Assembly (NCBI RefSeq): GCF_014297575.1
Contig: NZ_CP060412.1
Span: forward strand, 4,154,001-4,218,000
Origin: Dyella telluris
GTDB taxonomy: Bacteria; Pseudomonadota; Gammaproteobacteria; Xanthomonadales; Rhodanobacteraceae
DNA length: 64,000 nucleotides
Direction: 5' to 3'
Shown: piece by piece, positions 46,226 to 54,959 of the stretch
Layout of the letters: each line of letters opens with the position of its first letter
Numbering within the stretch: the stretch's first letter is position 1
Notes under the pieces: generated by a model
What the model was told of the DNA's origin: nothing
What the model saw: only the letters and a program-made list of their open reading frames with translations
Database searches by the model: none
Position numbers and translations under genes: made by a program

Positions 46226-46726
46226 ATGCGCCTGACGCTGTTGCTGTGCATTGCCTGTCTGGTGAGCGGCCGTGCCATGGCCTCCGCCGATGAGCCCTTT
46301 CGAGACTTCTCGGACCTGACAGGACCATGGACCTGTCACGGCGTCTTCCCCGCCACGGGAAAGACCATCGACTCCTCCATCCGTTTTGAGCTGGACCTGC
46401 ACGGCAAGGCGCTGGTCAAGCACCACGACGACACCTCGCCGCCGGCCACTTATCACGCGTTGGAGGCTTGGGGATACGACGCCAAAACCAGCCGCTACAA
46501 CGCGACCATCCTCGACAGCTTCGGTGGCGCCAGGCTGTTTTCGTCGGAAGGATGGAAGGACGGGCGCCTGGTCTGGCAATCCGCCCCCGAAGTCAAACCG
46601 GCGCAGCGCTTCACTTATAAGCGCGAGCCCGGAAACGGGCTGCGCATCGATTGGGAGGTGCAGCGCGAGGGCGCTTTCGTGCTCGGCGACACGATGCAAT
46701 GCTCACGGGAGCGCGCCGGTCACTGA
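46226..46726 (+). CDS. Secreted hypothetical protein
   Basis: Protein of 166 residues with a signal peptide (residues 1-21, ending RAMASA) and GAAGGAG 6 nt upstream of the ATG. The mature domain is beta-rich with FSDLTGPWTCHGVFPATGK near the start, YNATILDSFGGARLFSSEGW in the middle and EVQREGAFVLGDTMQC at the end; two Cys may form a disulfide. The layout recalls DUF1579-like lipocalin-type domains, but I cannot assign a family. Its end overlaps the convergent SDR gene by 7 nt. Confidence 0.7.
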   Translation: MRLTLLLCIACLVSGRAMASADEPFRDFSDLTGPWTCHGVFPATGKTIDSSIRFELDLHGKALVKHHDDTSPPATYHALEAWGYDAKTSRYNATILDSFGGARLFSSEGWKDGRLVWQSAPEVKPAQRFTYKREPGNGLRIDWEVQREGAFVLGDTMQCSRERAGH

Positions 46727-47535
46727 GTGGCCTCCAGCGCGCGATAGCGTTTCGATTCACGGGCCGACAGCCACAGCGTGAGCCGATCCGGCAGCAGCTT
46801 CGTCAGCGCCTTGATGACGCGATTGACGCTACCGGTCACGTGCACCACGTCGCCGCGCTCCACCGCGCGGCAGCCTTCGCGCACCACGGCTTCCGCGCTC
46901 TGCCACATGAAGCCCGGCAGCTTGTTCATCAGCTGCCGGGTGCCGGTCACATCGTGGAATTCCGACCAGGTGAAGCCCGGGCACAGCGCGCAGACATGGA
47001 CGCCAAGATGGCGGTTTTCCAAGGCAAGCGACTGCGAAAACTTGATCAGATAAGCCTTGCTCGCCGCGTACAGCGTGTGACCCGCCGAACCCGGGACATG
47101 CCCTGCCAGCGAGGCCACATTGACGATGCGGCCGTGGCCACGCTCACGCATGCCGGGCAGCAGTCGCCAGGCCAGTTCGGCCGGTGCGGTCATCAGCACC
47201 CGGATAAAGGCCTCGTGCACGGGCCACTCGACGGCCTCGAAGGTGCCCGGCACACCGTAGCCGGCATTGTTGATGAGCCAGTCCACCCTAAGTCCACGTG
47301 CGTCCAGTTCGTCGCACAATCGGGATACGGCGCTCGGGTCGGCCAGGTCGGCGGGCAGGACGGTCACCACGGCTCCGTGGCGCTCGCGAAGCTCCTGGGC
47401 CAGTGATTCCAGCCGGTCGGCCCGGCGTGCGGTGAGCACCAGATCGTGTCCTTGGGTGGCCAGTTCGCGGGCGAAAGCGGCACCGATACCCGCAGATGCG
47501 CCGGTGACCAGGCTGAGTGGACGGGTCGTGGTCAT
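46720..47535 (-). CDS. Short-chain dehydrogenase/reductase
   Basis: Protein of 271 residues, classical SDR. Cofactor motif TGASAGIGAAF near residue 10, NNAGYG near residue 90, catalytic Ser in IVNVASLAGHVPGSAGH and YxxxK in YAASKAYLI. Arg in TARRADR suggests NADP(H). Substrate unknown; resembles the DltE/YqjQ-type general SDRs. AAGGAG precedes ATG 47535. It converges with the secreted protein gene and is divergent from tpiA. Confidence 0.92.
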   Translation of the reverse strand: MTTTRPLSLVTGASAGIGAAFARELATQGHDLVLTARRADRLESLAQELRERHGAVVTVLPADLADPSAVSRLCDELDARGLRVDWLINNAGYGVPGTFEAVEWPVHEAFIRVLMTAPAELAWRLLPGMRERGHGRIVNVASLAGHVPGSAGHTLYAASKAYLIKFSQSLALENRHLGVHVCALCPGFTWSEFHDVTGTRQLMNKLPGFMWQSAEAVVREGCRAVERGDVVHVTGSVNRVIKALTKLLPDRLTLWLSARESKRYRALEATQ

Positions 47536-47656
47536 AAAGTGGTCTCCTTGTGGTTCTTCTGATTTTTTCCGTAACACCAAGGGTTTGTCGCCGCGTCGTT
47601 GCCAGTGGCATGGTCCGACGTTAAGCTTTCGGGTTTATACGCAAGGGAACACGCGC

Positions 47657-48406
47657 ATGCGCAAGAAACTCGTCGCCGGCAACTGGAAGATGCATGGTAG
47701 CCGCAGCATGGCGACAGCCCTGGTTGGCGACATCGCCGCGGCCCTGCCCACCGGGCTCGACGTGGTGGTGGTGCCGCCGCTGCTGTACCTGGGCGAGCTG
47801 GCCGCGGCGCATGCGGGTTCAGGCCTTGGTTTTGGCGGACAGGACGTGAGTGAGCACGAGGGGCAGGGTGCCTACACGGGCGAAGTGTCCGCGGCCATGC
47901 TGGCCGACGTGGGTGCCCAGTGGGTCATCGTGGGGCATTCGGAGCGTCGCCAGTTCCACCACGAAACGAGCGAGCTGGTGGCGCGCAAGTTCGCGGCGGC
48001 ACGTGCCGGTGGGCTTACCCCCATCCTGTGTGTGGGCGAAACCCTGGCCGAGCGGGAAAACGGGCTCACCGAGGCCGTGGTCGCCCGCCAGCTCAAGGCG
48101 GTGATCGACCTCAACGGCATCGCCAGCTTCGATACGGCGGTGATTGCGTACGAGCCCATCTGGGCCATCGGCACGGGCCATACGGCCACGCCGGAGCAGG
48201 CGCAGCACGTTCATGCGTTCATCCGTAGCCAACTGGAAAAAGAAGATGCTATGATTGCCCGTCTGACCCGACTGCTTTATGGCGGAAGTGTCAAAGCGGC
48301 GAATGCTGCCGATTTGTTCGCGCAGCCGGACGTGGATGGTGGGTTGATCGGGGGAGCCTCGCTGGCATCGGCCGATTTCCTTGGAATCTGCGCCGCGGCG
48401 TACTGA
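47657..48406 (+). CDS. tpiA: Triosephosphate isomerase
   Basis: Protein of 249 residues. Active-site residues: Lys in GNWKMHG, His in VGHSERRQFH, Glu in AYEPIWAIGTG, phosphate loop GGSVKAANA, GGLIGGASL. Interconverts DHAP and GAP in glycolysis/gluconeogenesis. secG begins 26 nt after its stop. Confidence 0.98.
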   Translation: MRKKLVAGNWKMHGSRSMATALVGDIAAALPTGLDVVVVPPLLYLGELAAAHAGSGLGFGGQDVSEHEGQGAYTGEVSAAMLADVGAQWVIVGHSERRQFHHETSELVARKFAAARAGGLTPILCVGETLAERENGLTEAVVARQLKAVIDLNGIASFDTAVIAYEPIWAIGTGHTATPEQAQHVHAFIRSQLEKEDAMIARLTRLLYGGSVKAANAADLFAQPDVDGGLIGGASLASADFLGICAAAY

Positions 48407-48431
48407 GCACCACGGACTCTTAAAGAGAACC

Positions 48432-48878
48432 ATGTTCGTCATCTTCAGCGTCTTCTACATTCTGATCGCCGCGGCGATGATCGTGCTGATTCTGATGCAG
48501 CGCGGCGCAGGTGCGGATGCGGGCTCCGGTTTCGGCGGCGGCGCATCGGCAACCGTGTTCGGTGCACGTGGCTCGGCCAGCTTCCTGACCCGCACCACGG
48601 CAGTGCTGGCAGCGCTGTTCTTCGCACTGAGCCTTGGCATGGGTATGTACCTGAGCCACAGCTCGCATTCGCCGAGCGAAAGCGGCAGTGATCTGGGTGT
48701 GATGTCGGGTCTTGCCAACAAGCCGGCAGCAACGCAGAATGCGCAGCCCGCCGCACCGGCCAACGCGGAAATCCCGCAGGCCACCAAGCCGGCACAGGGC
48801 GACGTTCCCGCTGCCACGGCTCCGGCCAAGCCCTCGGGCGACGTGCCGGCCGCGACGGAACCGGCGAAGAAAAATTAA
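48432..48878 (+). CDS. secG: Preprotein translocase subunit SecG
   Basis: Protein of 148 residues with two membrane spans (about 1-20 and 53-73) around the conserved LMQRGAGADAGSGFGGGASATVFGARGS loop region. The C-terminus is an Ala/Pro/Lys-rich extension of about 70 residues, longer than in E. coli. Part of the SecYEG channel. AAAGAGAA lies just upstream. tRNA-Leu follows 11 nt after the stop, as in E. coli (leuU). Confidence 0.95.
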   Translation: MFVIFSVFYILIAAAMIVLILMQRGAGADAGSGFGGGASATVFGARGSASFLTRTTAVLAALFFALSLGMGMYLSHSSHSPSESGSDLGVMSGLANKPAATQNAQPAAPANAEIPQATKPAQGDVPAATAPAKPSGDVPAATEPAKKN

Positions 48879-48889
48879 GTAAGACACCT

Positions 48890-48974
48890 GCCCAGGTGGC
48901 GGAATTGGTAGACGCACTACCTTGAGGTGGTAGCGCCGAGAGGCGTGGGGGTTCGAGTCCCCCCTTGGGCACCA
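48890..48974 (+). tRNA. tRNA-Leu (anticodon GAG)
   Basis: 85 nt including encoded CCA. Acceptor stem GCCCAGG pairs with CTTGGGC (one G-U), D arm GCGGAATTGGTAGACGC, anticodon stem CTACC/GGTAG around loop TTGAGGT (anticodon GAG), a long variable arm CGCCGAGAGGCG, and T arm GGGGGTTCGAGTCCCCC. The GGTRTPTPLGATTSR peptide read from the other strand is the usual tRNA artefact. The glycan region begins immediately downstream. Confidence 0.97.
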
Positions 48975-49017
48975 ACACCCGTTTCAGGAACCTTGTCGAG
49001 GTTCGTGAAACACAATG

Positions 49018-49050
49018 AACCCCGCATTTTGCGGGGTTTTTTGTTTTTCG
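49018..49050 (+). terminator. Terminator of the tpiA-secG-tRNA-Leu unit
   Basis: Stem AACCCCGC / GCGGGGTT, 5-nt loop, followed by TTTTTGTTTTT; 44 nt after the tRNA 3' end. Confidence 0.93.
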
Positions 49051-49657
49051 CGTTTTGCTTTCCCGTTGTCAGGCGCGGGATGGGCACGGGGGGCTGCGGC
49101 GCCCGCAAAGCTTTCCCGGACGGCTGCCGATGATGATGGCTGCGTGCTGATGGCGAGCTAATCGCCCGCTGGTGACGGTTGAGAGCAGAGCGTGCCTCCG
49201 GGGTGGGGCGAGACGCACGACGGAACTCGCGGGTCCCGCATCTCATCCGTGCGCTGGAGGAGGGTAATACACGCGCCTTCACAGAATGGGGCTGGTCCGT
49301 TGGTTTGACACGGTCAGCGTGAGAGGCTGGATTTGTCAGACCGAAGCGATTGCATCGGGTGAAAAGCCTGAAATCTCCCGCTGATGCGTATACTTTGATG
49401 ACTTGATTCCGGCGGAACGGGCTGGCGCTTGCAGTGTTTGACTTGCAAGCGGGAGAGGCGGGGTGGGTTGAAGGCGTGGGGCCTTCCATCGGGAGTGATA
49501 TGAGCCGCAATGCCGATGGACGCGGTCCTTGTCGCGGTTTCGAGTGCAAAAACGGCCCCTGCTCCTCATTCACCGGTTTACATGCGAGCGGCCAGGTGCC
49601 TGCGGGTCGATGCCGTCCTATATCAATAATTCAAAAGACCGGGGTTTCCCAGCAAAT
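49051..49657. other. Intergenic region upstream of the glycan operon
   Basis: About 600 bp with no supported gene. From roughly 49300 the base composition becomes more AT-rich, marking the left border of a compositionally distinct region. A TATACT box at 49389-49394 could be a -10 element, but no good -35 is seen at the right distance. ORFs reading leftward through this stretch incorporate the tRNA and are rejected. Confidence 0.5.
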
Positions 49658-50440
49658 ATGCAGCCATTCTCGGACACTCTTCGCCTGGCCAAAATCAGGT
49701 TGCTGCAGCTCCACTACGAGGCGAACTGCGGCCACCTGGGTGGCAATTTTTCCTGCATTGACGCGCTGATGACGTTATATCACCGCGTCATGGGAGCGGA
49801 TGATCGCTTCATCCTCTCGAAGGGGCATTCGGCAGGGGCCTTGTATGCGACGTTGTGGAGTCTTGGCCGACTTTCCGAGGCTGATTTACAGACATTCACG
49901 CGAGACAACTCGTTGCTTCCAGGGCACCCCAGTGGCTCGGGCATCCCCGGACTGATGTTTTCCACGGGCTCCCTCGGGCACGGTCCATCATTGGCAACCG
50001 GTCTGGCGCTGGCTGCACGTCACAAGGGGCTGGATCATCAGGTCTTCTGTCTTTGCTCGGACGGCGAGTGGCAAGAAGGCGGCTGCTGGGAGGCTCTCAA
50101 TTTCGCTATCCATCAGCGTCTGGATAACCTTGTCATTCTCATCGATCAAAATGGTTTGCAGGGGTTTGGCCGCACGGCGGAAGTCATTTCCTGCGAGGAT
50201 CTTTCCCCGCGTATTGCCGCCTTTGGTGCCGACCTTCAGAAGATCGACGGCCACGATTCGGATGCCATCATGCAAGCCATTGCCAAGCCCGCGCGAGGTG
50301 CCCCTCGGGTGTTGATCCTTGATACGGTGAAAGGGCGCGGCCTCCATTTCGAGGATCTGCTGGAATCTCATTACCTTCCCCTTTCTGAAGCCAGCTACCT
50401 GGCTGCCCGCAGTGCGTTTGAAGAGGGGGCCAATCGATGA
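49658..50440 (+). CDS. Split transketolase, N-terminal (TPP pyrophosphate-binding) subunit
   Basis: Protein of 260 residues corresponding to the first third of a transketolase. EANCGHLGGNFSCIDALMTL, SKGHSAGALYATLWSLG, FSTGSLGHGPSLATGLALAARH, and LCSDGEWQEGGCWEALNFA followed by LVILIDQNGLQGFG (TPP-diphosphate motif, with SDGE in place of GDGE). Split transketolases act as alpha/beta pairs, carrying two-carbon units on thiamine diphosphate. ATG 49658 is chosen for fit to the family start; ATG 49610 or 49529 would add residues not seen in homologues. The stop overlaps the start of the second subunit by 4 nt. Confidence 0.88.
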   Translation: MQPFSDTLRLAKIRLLQLHYEANCGHLGGNFSCIDALMTLYHRVMGADDRFILSKGHSAGALYATLWSLGRLSEADLQTFTRDNSLLPGHPSGSGIPGLMFSTGSLGHGPSLATGLALAARHKGLDHQVFCLCSDGEWQEGGCWEALNFAIHQRLDNLVILIDQNGLQGFGRTAEVISCEDLSPRIAAFGADLQKIDGHDSDAIMQAIAKPARGAPRVLILDTVKGRGLHFEDLLESHYLPLSEASYLAARSAFEEGANR

Positions 50441-51321
50441 GGAAAGCTTTCGCTAGTGCGGTTCTGGAGCACTGCAATCGCGAGGACTGTTTTTTCCTCA
50501 CCGGTGATCTCGGTTTCATGGCCCTGGAAGAAGTCCAGGCCGCATTCGGCACGCGTTTCGTCAATGCAGGCGTTGCCGAGCAGAACATGATTGGCGTGGC
50601 GGCGGGTCTCGCGCGTGAAGCTCTGCAGGTGATTGTCTACAGCATCGCCCCATTCTGTTACGCACGCCCCTTCGAGCAGATCCGCAATGATCTGTGCATC
50701 GGTGGTTTGCCGGTGTGTCTGGTCGGCAACGGTGGAGGTTACGCATACGGTCACATGGGGCCGACCCATCATGCACTGGAAGATTGCGCAGCCATGAACG
50801 CTTTGGGCGTGCGTGTGCTGGTGCCGGCATTCGATGACGACCTGCCTGCGCTTCTTGCCGGTTTCGACAGTCCCACTTATCTGCGTCTGGGCTATGACGC
50901 CAGGCCGGCAGGTGAAACTGTTCCTGGCTACGCTCCCTGGCGAGAAGTTTTACCCGGAAAGTGCGGCGCGATTGCGGCCCTTGGTCCGCTGGCCGGTGTC
51001 GCCTGGCAAGCTCTTGCTGATCTTGATGTGGAATCAAGGCCGTCTGTGTGGGCAGTGTGCGAGTTCAATGATTCCGACATACCGGAGCTGTTTCTGGAGC
51101 AAATAGCCAGCCGCTCCCTATACGTCCTCGAGGAGCATGTTGCTCAAGGAGGGCTTGGGATGAACCTGACTCTGAGCCTTGCCGCTCGCGGCTTGACGGC
51201 TGCGCGCTTCGTGCATCGCCCAGCGCTTGGTTACCCCAGCGGCCGTTTCGGTTCCCAGGCTTTTCACCGTGCCGAGTGCGGACTGGACGCACCCTCCATC
51301 CGTTCCATGGTTACTGGCTGA
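50437..51321 (+). CDS. Split transketolase, C-terminal (pyrimidine-binding) subunit
   Basis: Protein of 294 residues matching the transketolase pyrimidine and C-terminal domains: FFLTGDLGF, FGTRFVNAGVAEQNMIGVAAGLA (catalytic Glu in AEQNM), FCYARPFEQIRND, YAYGHMGPTHHALED, and a C-terminal domain with LYVLEEHVAQGGLG. The ATGA overlap with the first subunit ensures equal expression. Found in a sugar-modification operon, it probably adds or moves a two-carbon ketol unit on a nucleotide sugar or sugar acid (inference), not in the pentose-phosphate pathway. Confidence 0.88.
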   Translation: MRKAFASAVLEHCNREDCFFLTGDLGFMALEEVQAAFGTRFVNAGVAEQNMIGVAAGLAREALQVIVYSIAPFCYARPFEQIRNDLCIGGLPVCLVGNGGGYAYGHMGPTHHALEDCAAMNALGVRVLVPAFDDDLPALLAGFDSPTYLRLGYDARPAGETVPGYAPWREVLPGKCGAIAALGPLAGVAWQALADLDVESRPSVWAVCEFNDSDIPELFLEQIASRSLYVLEEHVAQGGLGMNLTLSLAARGLTAARFVHRPALGYPSGRFGSQAFHRAECGLDAPSIRSMVTG

Positions 51322-51325
51322 AACA

Positions 51326-53290
51326 ATGAATCTAGACGACAAGCTTAGGAATCTGGCTGGCCCGGTGTTGGTTCTTGGCGCCAGCGGGTTCATTGGGGCC
51401 AATTTGCTGCACCGTCTGCTTGCGGTGCGCAGCGATGTCACCGGAACGGTATTCTCCGGCGACACGTGGCGTCTCGATGGCGTCCCGGCATCGCACATCG
51501 CCTTCCTGAATCTGCAGGATCCCACCAGCGTCAGTTCGGTGCTGCGCCGCGTTGGACCACGGACCATCTTCGACTGCTCATCCTTTGGAGCGTATTCCTT
51601 CGAACAGGATTACGAGCGCGTCCATGCAACCAACTACCTGAGCTTTATTCGGCTGATGGAAGAGGTTGCAACAATGGACCTGGCTGCTTTCGTCCATGCG
51701 GGTAGTTCGTCGGAGTATGGTCTCAATTCGGCGGCCCCCGCCGAAGATGCCGCGCTCCTGCCCAACAGTCACTATGCAGTCAGCAAGGCTGCCGCCAGTG
51801 CGGCCATTGCCTACTTCGGCAAGGTGCGTGGTGTTCCTGTGGCCAATTTGCGGCTCTACGCCGTGTACGGCCCATTCGAGGACAGCTCCCGACTCATTCC
51901 CGCGTTGTGTGAAGCGAGCCTCAGGGGAGAGCTGCCGGTTCTGGCTCGCGCCGAGGTAAGCCGTGACTTCGTGCATGTGGATGACGTGATCGAAGCGTTT
52001 GCCGATACCGCGCAATCGTTGGGGCCGGAAATTGCAGGCGAGTCGATCAATATCGGCAGTGGTCGACCGACGACTCTCGCGGCCCTCGCCGAGCTGGCCA
52101 TCCACTCATTCGGACTCGCCGTGGAGCCGCGCTTCAATCCGGCCGCGGGCCGCGCTTGGGACACCGACAACTGGTACGCAAATGCAGCCAAGGCAACTCG
52201 GCTGATTGGCTGGTCTGCCAGGACCGATCTTGCGGAAGGCCTCAAGCAAACGCGTGACTGGTGGAAAAAGCACCTCATCGAAGCGGATTTCAGGCAGCTG
52301 ACAAAGCGCACTCAGCCCCGCAGGGAGAAGAATTCAATCTCTGCCGTAATCGCCTGTTACCGGGACGGCCAGGCTATCCCCATCATGCATGAGCGACTGG
52401 TGGCGGTGTTTCAGCGGGCTGGCATTGATTACGAGATTATATTCGTCAATGACAATTCTCCGGATGATTCCGCCGAAGTCATTCGAGAGATCAGTGCCCG
52501 TGACCCTCACGTGGTCGGTGTCACTCACTCACGCAACTTCGGATCGCAGGCTGCATTTCGCAGCGGCATGGAGATAGCCAGCAAGGAGGCTGTCGTTCTG
52601 ATGGATGGCGACCTACAGGATCCGCCAGAGCTGATCGAGGCTTTTGTCGAGCGTTGGCGCGCTGGCGCGGACGTGGTCTATGGGCGGCGAATAAAGCGAG
52701 AGATGCCCATACTCCTGGAAGCCTGCTATCGCGCCTTCTATCGTGTTTTCGCCGTGATGAGTGAAGTGCCCGTTCCGAAGGACGCCGGTGATTTTTCGTT
52801 GATCGACCGCAGCGTTGTCTACTGGCTTCTCCAGTGCCAGGAGCGCGATTTGTTTCTTCGCGGACTGCGTGCCTATGTGGGTTTTCGCCAGGAGGGGGTG
52901 GACTATGTCAGGCCCGAGCGCATGTTTGGCGTCAGCACCAATAATTGGATCAAGAACATTGGCTGGGCCAAGAAGGGCATCTTCTCTTTTTCTCGCATGC
53001 CACTGCACCTGCTGACCGCAGCGGGTGGATTTGCCTCGTTCGCTACCGTCTTGCTGGCGATCTTCAGCATTCTTGTGCGGATATTCGACGCCGAATCAGT
53101 TCCCAAGGGTATGACTTTCCTGTCATTGCTGGTGATGTTCTTCGGCTCCTTCACCCTGCTTGGAATTGGGCTTCTTGGCGAATACGTCGGCAAGATCTTC
53201 GAGGAAACCAAGGCACGTCCTGCTTACATTCGCAGCAGCTTGATTGTCCGTGGCGAGATTCGTCCCGCAGATCCGAAGGGGCTGCCGTGA
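51326..53290 (+). CDS. Fusion: NAD-dependent sugar epimerase/dehydratase + GT2 glycosyltransferase
   Basis: Protein of 654 residues. Residues 1-320 are an extended SDR: VLVLGASGFIGANLL (NAD-binding), AGSSSEYG, HYAVSKAAAS (YxxxK), RLYAVYGPFED, SRDFVHVDDVIEAF, INIGSGRP. Residues about 332-560 are a GT2 (DPM1/GtrB-like) transferase: SAVIACYRDG, FVNDNSPDDSAEVI, LMDGDLQDPPELI (DxD), KDAGDFSLIDR. Two C-terminal spans (about 575-597 and 608-632) are followed by EYVGKIFEE, as in GtrB/ArnC polyprenyl-phosphate transferases. A single chain thus may make a sugar nucleotide and load it on a lipid carrier. ATG 51326 gives a normal SDR N-terminus; the frame opens at 51227. The next gene overlaps (GTGA). 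Confidence 0.9.
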   Translation: MNLDDKLRNLAGPVLVLGASGFIGANLLHRLLAVRSDVTGTVFSGDTWRLDGVPASHIAFLNLQDPTSVSSVLRRVGPRTIFDCSSFGAYSFEQDYERVHATNYLSFIRLMEEVATMDLAAFVHAGSSSEYGLNSAAPAEDAALLPNSHYAVSKAAASAAIAYFGKVRGVPVANLRLYAVYGPFEDSSRLIPALCEASLRGELPVLARAEVSRDFVHVDDVIEAFADTAQSLGPEIAGESINIGSGRPTTLAALAELAIHSFGLAVEPRFNPAAGRAWDTDNWYANAAKATRLIGWSARTDLAEGLKQTRDWWKKHLIEADFRQLTKRTQPRREKNSISAVIACYRDGQAIPIMHERLVAVFQRAGIDYEIIFVNDNSPDDSAEVIREISARDPHVVGVTHSRNFGSQAAFRSGMEIASKEAVVLMDGDLQDPPELIEAFVERWRAGADVVYGRRIKREMPILLEACYRAFYRVFAVMSEVPVPKDAGDFSLIDRSVVYWLLQCQERDLFLRGLRAYVGFRQEGVDYVRPERMFGVSTNNWIKNIGWAKKGIFSFSRMPLHLLTAAGGFASFATVLLAIFSILVRIFDAESVPKGMTFLSLLVMFFGSFTLLGIGLLGEYVGKIFEETKARPAYIRSSLIVRGEIRPADPKGLP

Positions 53291-54183
53291 ACATCGAACG
53301 CGATTGCCCCGTTTGCCATGGCCGGAGCCATGTGCCTTTTGCTGATGAGCGCATTGACCTTGAGCGGGTCAGTACACTGACCTACGCGTCCCGCAAACCC
53401 CCAGAGTTCATGTGTCTGCGCCTGGTGCGTTGCAGTACCTGCGATCTGGTCTATGCGCCAACTCCGCCTCCTGAAGACTTCCTGCATGCCTCCTATGCCG
53501 GGGCTGACTTTGACTCGGGGCCCGAGGCACTGGCTGCAGCGCGAACTTACGCGACAGCCCTTGGCCCGCATGTGCGGGAACTGGCTGGTCGAAACGCCGC
53601 GGTCGACGTGGGCGCGGGTAGCGGCCCCCTTCTTCCGTGGCTGCAGGATCAAGGTTTTGCGTCGGTGATCGGCATTGAACCTTCCACCGCTGCTATCCAG
53701 GCGGCCCCGCCGGCAGTGCGTTCCCTGCTCAGGGAAGGGATGTTCTCGGCGTCCATGCTTCAAGGGGAAATCACCAGCCTCGTCTGTTCATTCATGACGC
53801 TCGAGCATCTTCACGATCCTGGTGAGTTCGTCGGTACGGCGCATGGTCTCCTTGAGTCAGGGGGCGCCATTGCGGTGGTGGTGCATAACTGGCGAGCTCC
53901 GCTGAACCGGATGCTCGGCCTTCGCTCTCCGATCATCGACGTTGAGCACATGCAACTTTTCAGTCCGAAGTCCTTGCGCGAGCTGCTGGAGAGGGCAGGG
54001 TTCGAGCGCGTCGTATTAAGCCCCATTCGCAATGCGTACCCGCTGCGTTACTGGCTTCGACTCACACCGTTGCCCGATCGCGCAAAGAAGCTGGTTCTGG
54101 CGGCGCTCGAGCGGTTCGGGCTCGCTGATCGCTGCTTCTCCATGAACGTCGGCAACATGCTCGCTGTAGGCATTAAGCCCTAA
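53287..54183 (+). CDS. SAM-dependent methyltransferase with N-terminal Cys pairs
   Basis: Protein of 298 residues. It begins with a CPVC ... CSTC arrangement (Cys 7/10 and about 47/50), likely a zinc ribbon, followed by a class I methyltransferase fold: AAVDVGAGSGPLLPWL (SAM-binding), GIEPSTAAIQ, CSFMTLEHLHDPGEF, GGAIAVVVHNW. Enzymes with such Cys-rich N-termini include sugar C-methyltransferases, but the resemblance is only partial. GTG 53287 overlaps the upstream stop (GTGA). It overlaps the next gene by 1 nt. Probably methylates a sugar of the glycan. Confidence 0.86.
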   Translation: MNIERDCPVCHGRSHVPFADERIDLERVSTLTYASRKPPEFMCLRLVRCSTCDLVYAPTPPPEDFLHASYAGADFDSGPEALAAARTYATALGPHVRELAGRNAAVDVGAGSGPLLPWLQDQGFASVIGIEPSTAAIQAAPPAVRSLLREGMFSASMLQGEITSLVCSFMTLEHLHDPGEFVGTAHGLLESGGAIAVVVHNWRAPLNRMLGLRSPIIDVEHMQLFSPKSLRELLERAGFERVVLSPIRNAYPLRYWLRLTPLPDRAKKLVLAALERFGLADRCFSMNVGNMLAVGIKP

Positions 54184-54959
54184 TGAAACCAACAGTTCCG
54201 AAGGCGACAAATACCATGAATCACGTCCGGCCCCCTGACATCAAAGAAAATGTTCGCCGTTTTGACGAAGACGTGCGGGCGCAGGGGGCTTATGCGTACA
54301 CGGGAGACCGCCTGTCCGCACGTCTCGCCAACAGCCGGATAAGCCAGAGCATCGCTGAGTCGTTCAACTTCCACGGCGCTTCCGTTCTTGATCTTGGGTG
54401 CGGCGATGGCGCGTACACCGTCGAATTTGCCGCGCATGGCGTGCGCCGGGTGGTTGGCCTCGACCCGGCTGCCGTTGCCATCGAAGCTGCCCGGGCGCGC
54501 GCTCAGTCCATGGGTGTTTCGGACACGGTTCGCTTCGAAGTGGGCAACATCTATGAACTGGATGAGCACCTGGCCTCTGGTCAGTACGACTGCATCGTGA
54601 TTCGCGGGGTACTCCACCACCTGCCTGATCCTGCGCGTGCAGTGGCCGGGCTCGCTGCCTTCAAGGGTACGGTGATCGTGCTGGAGCCGAACGGCAGCAA
54701 TCCGGTGCTCAAGCTCCTCGAGCGCTTCTCTCGCTATCACATCGAACACGAGGAACGTTCGTTCCGTCCCGGCTTGATCTGCAACTGGATCGAGGCTGCC
54801 GGGCTACCCATACGCAGCTGCCGCGTGTTGAACCTCGTGCCTTTCTTCTGCCCGGATCCCATTGCCAGAGTGCTTCGGTCGGTCGAGCCCCTCGTCGAAC
54901 GCGTTCCTCTGGTGAGGAATATCGCCTGCGGCCAGAGCATCATCGTGGCGGGTAGGTGA
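54183..54959 (+). CDS. SAM-dependent methyltransferase
   Basis: Protein of 258 residues, class I fold: VLDLGCGDGAYTVEFA near residue 68, VGLDPAAVAIEAAR, FEVGNIYEL, YDCIVIRGVLHHLPDPARAV, VIVLEPNG. ATG 54183 overlaps the previous stop (TAATG); ATG 54216 is an alternative. The extended region after residue 170 (LERFSRYHIEHEERSFRPGLICNWIEAAG) suggests a Methyltransf_11/23 enzyme acting on lipid-linked or nucleotide-linked sugar; target unknown. Confidence 0.88.
   Translation: MKPTVPKATNTMNHVRPPDIKENVRRFDEDVRAQGAYAYTGDRLSARLANSRISQSIAESFNFHGASVLDLGCGDGAYTVEFAAHGVRRVVGLDPAAVAIEAARARAQSMGVSDTVRFEVGNIYELDEHLASGQYDCIVIRGVLHHLPDPARAVAGLAAFKGTVIVLEPNGSNPVLKLLERFSRYHIEHEERSFRPGLICNWIEAAGLPIRSCRVLNLVPFFCPDPIARVLRSVEPLVERVPLVRNIACGQSIIVAGR

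Noticed and set aside
48917..49573. 218-codon minus-strand frame ending in GGTRTPTPLGATTSR
   Set aside because: Classic artefact: translation of the tRNA-Leu gene in antisense.
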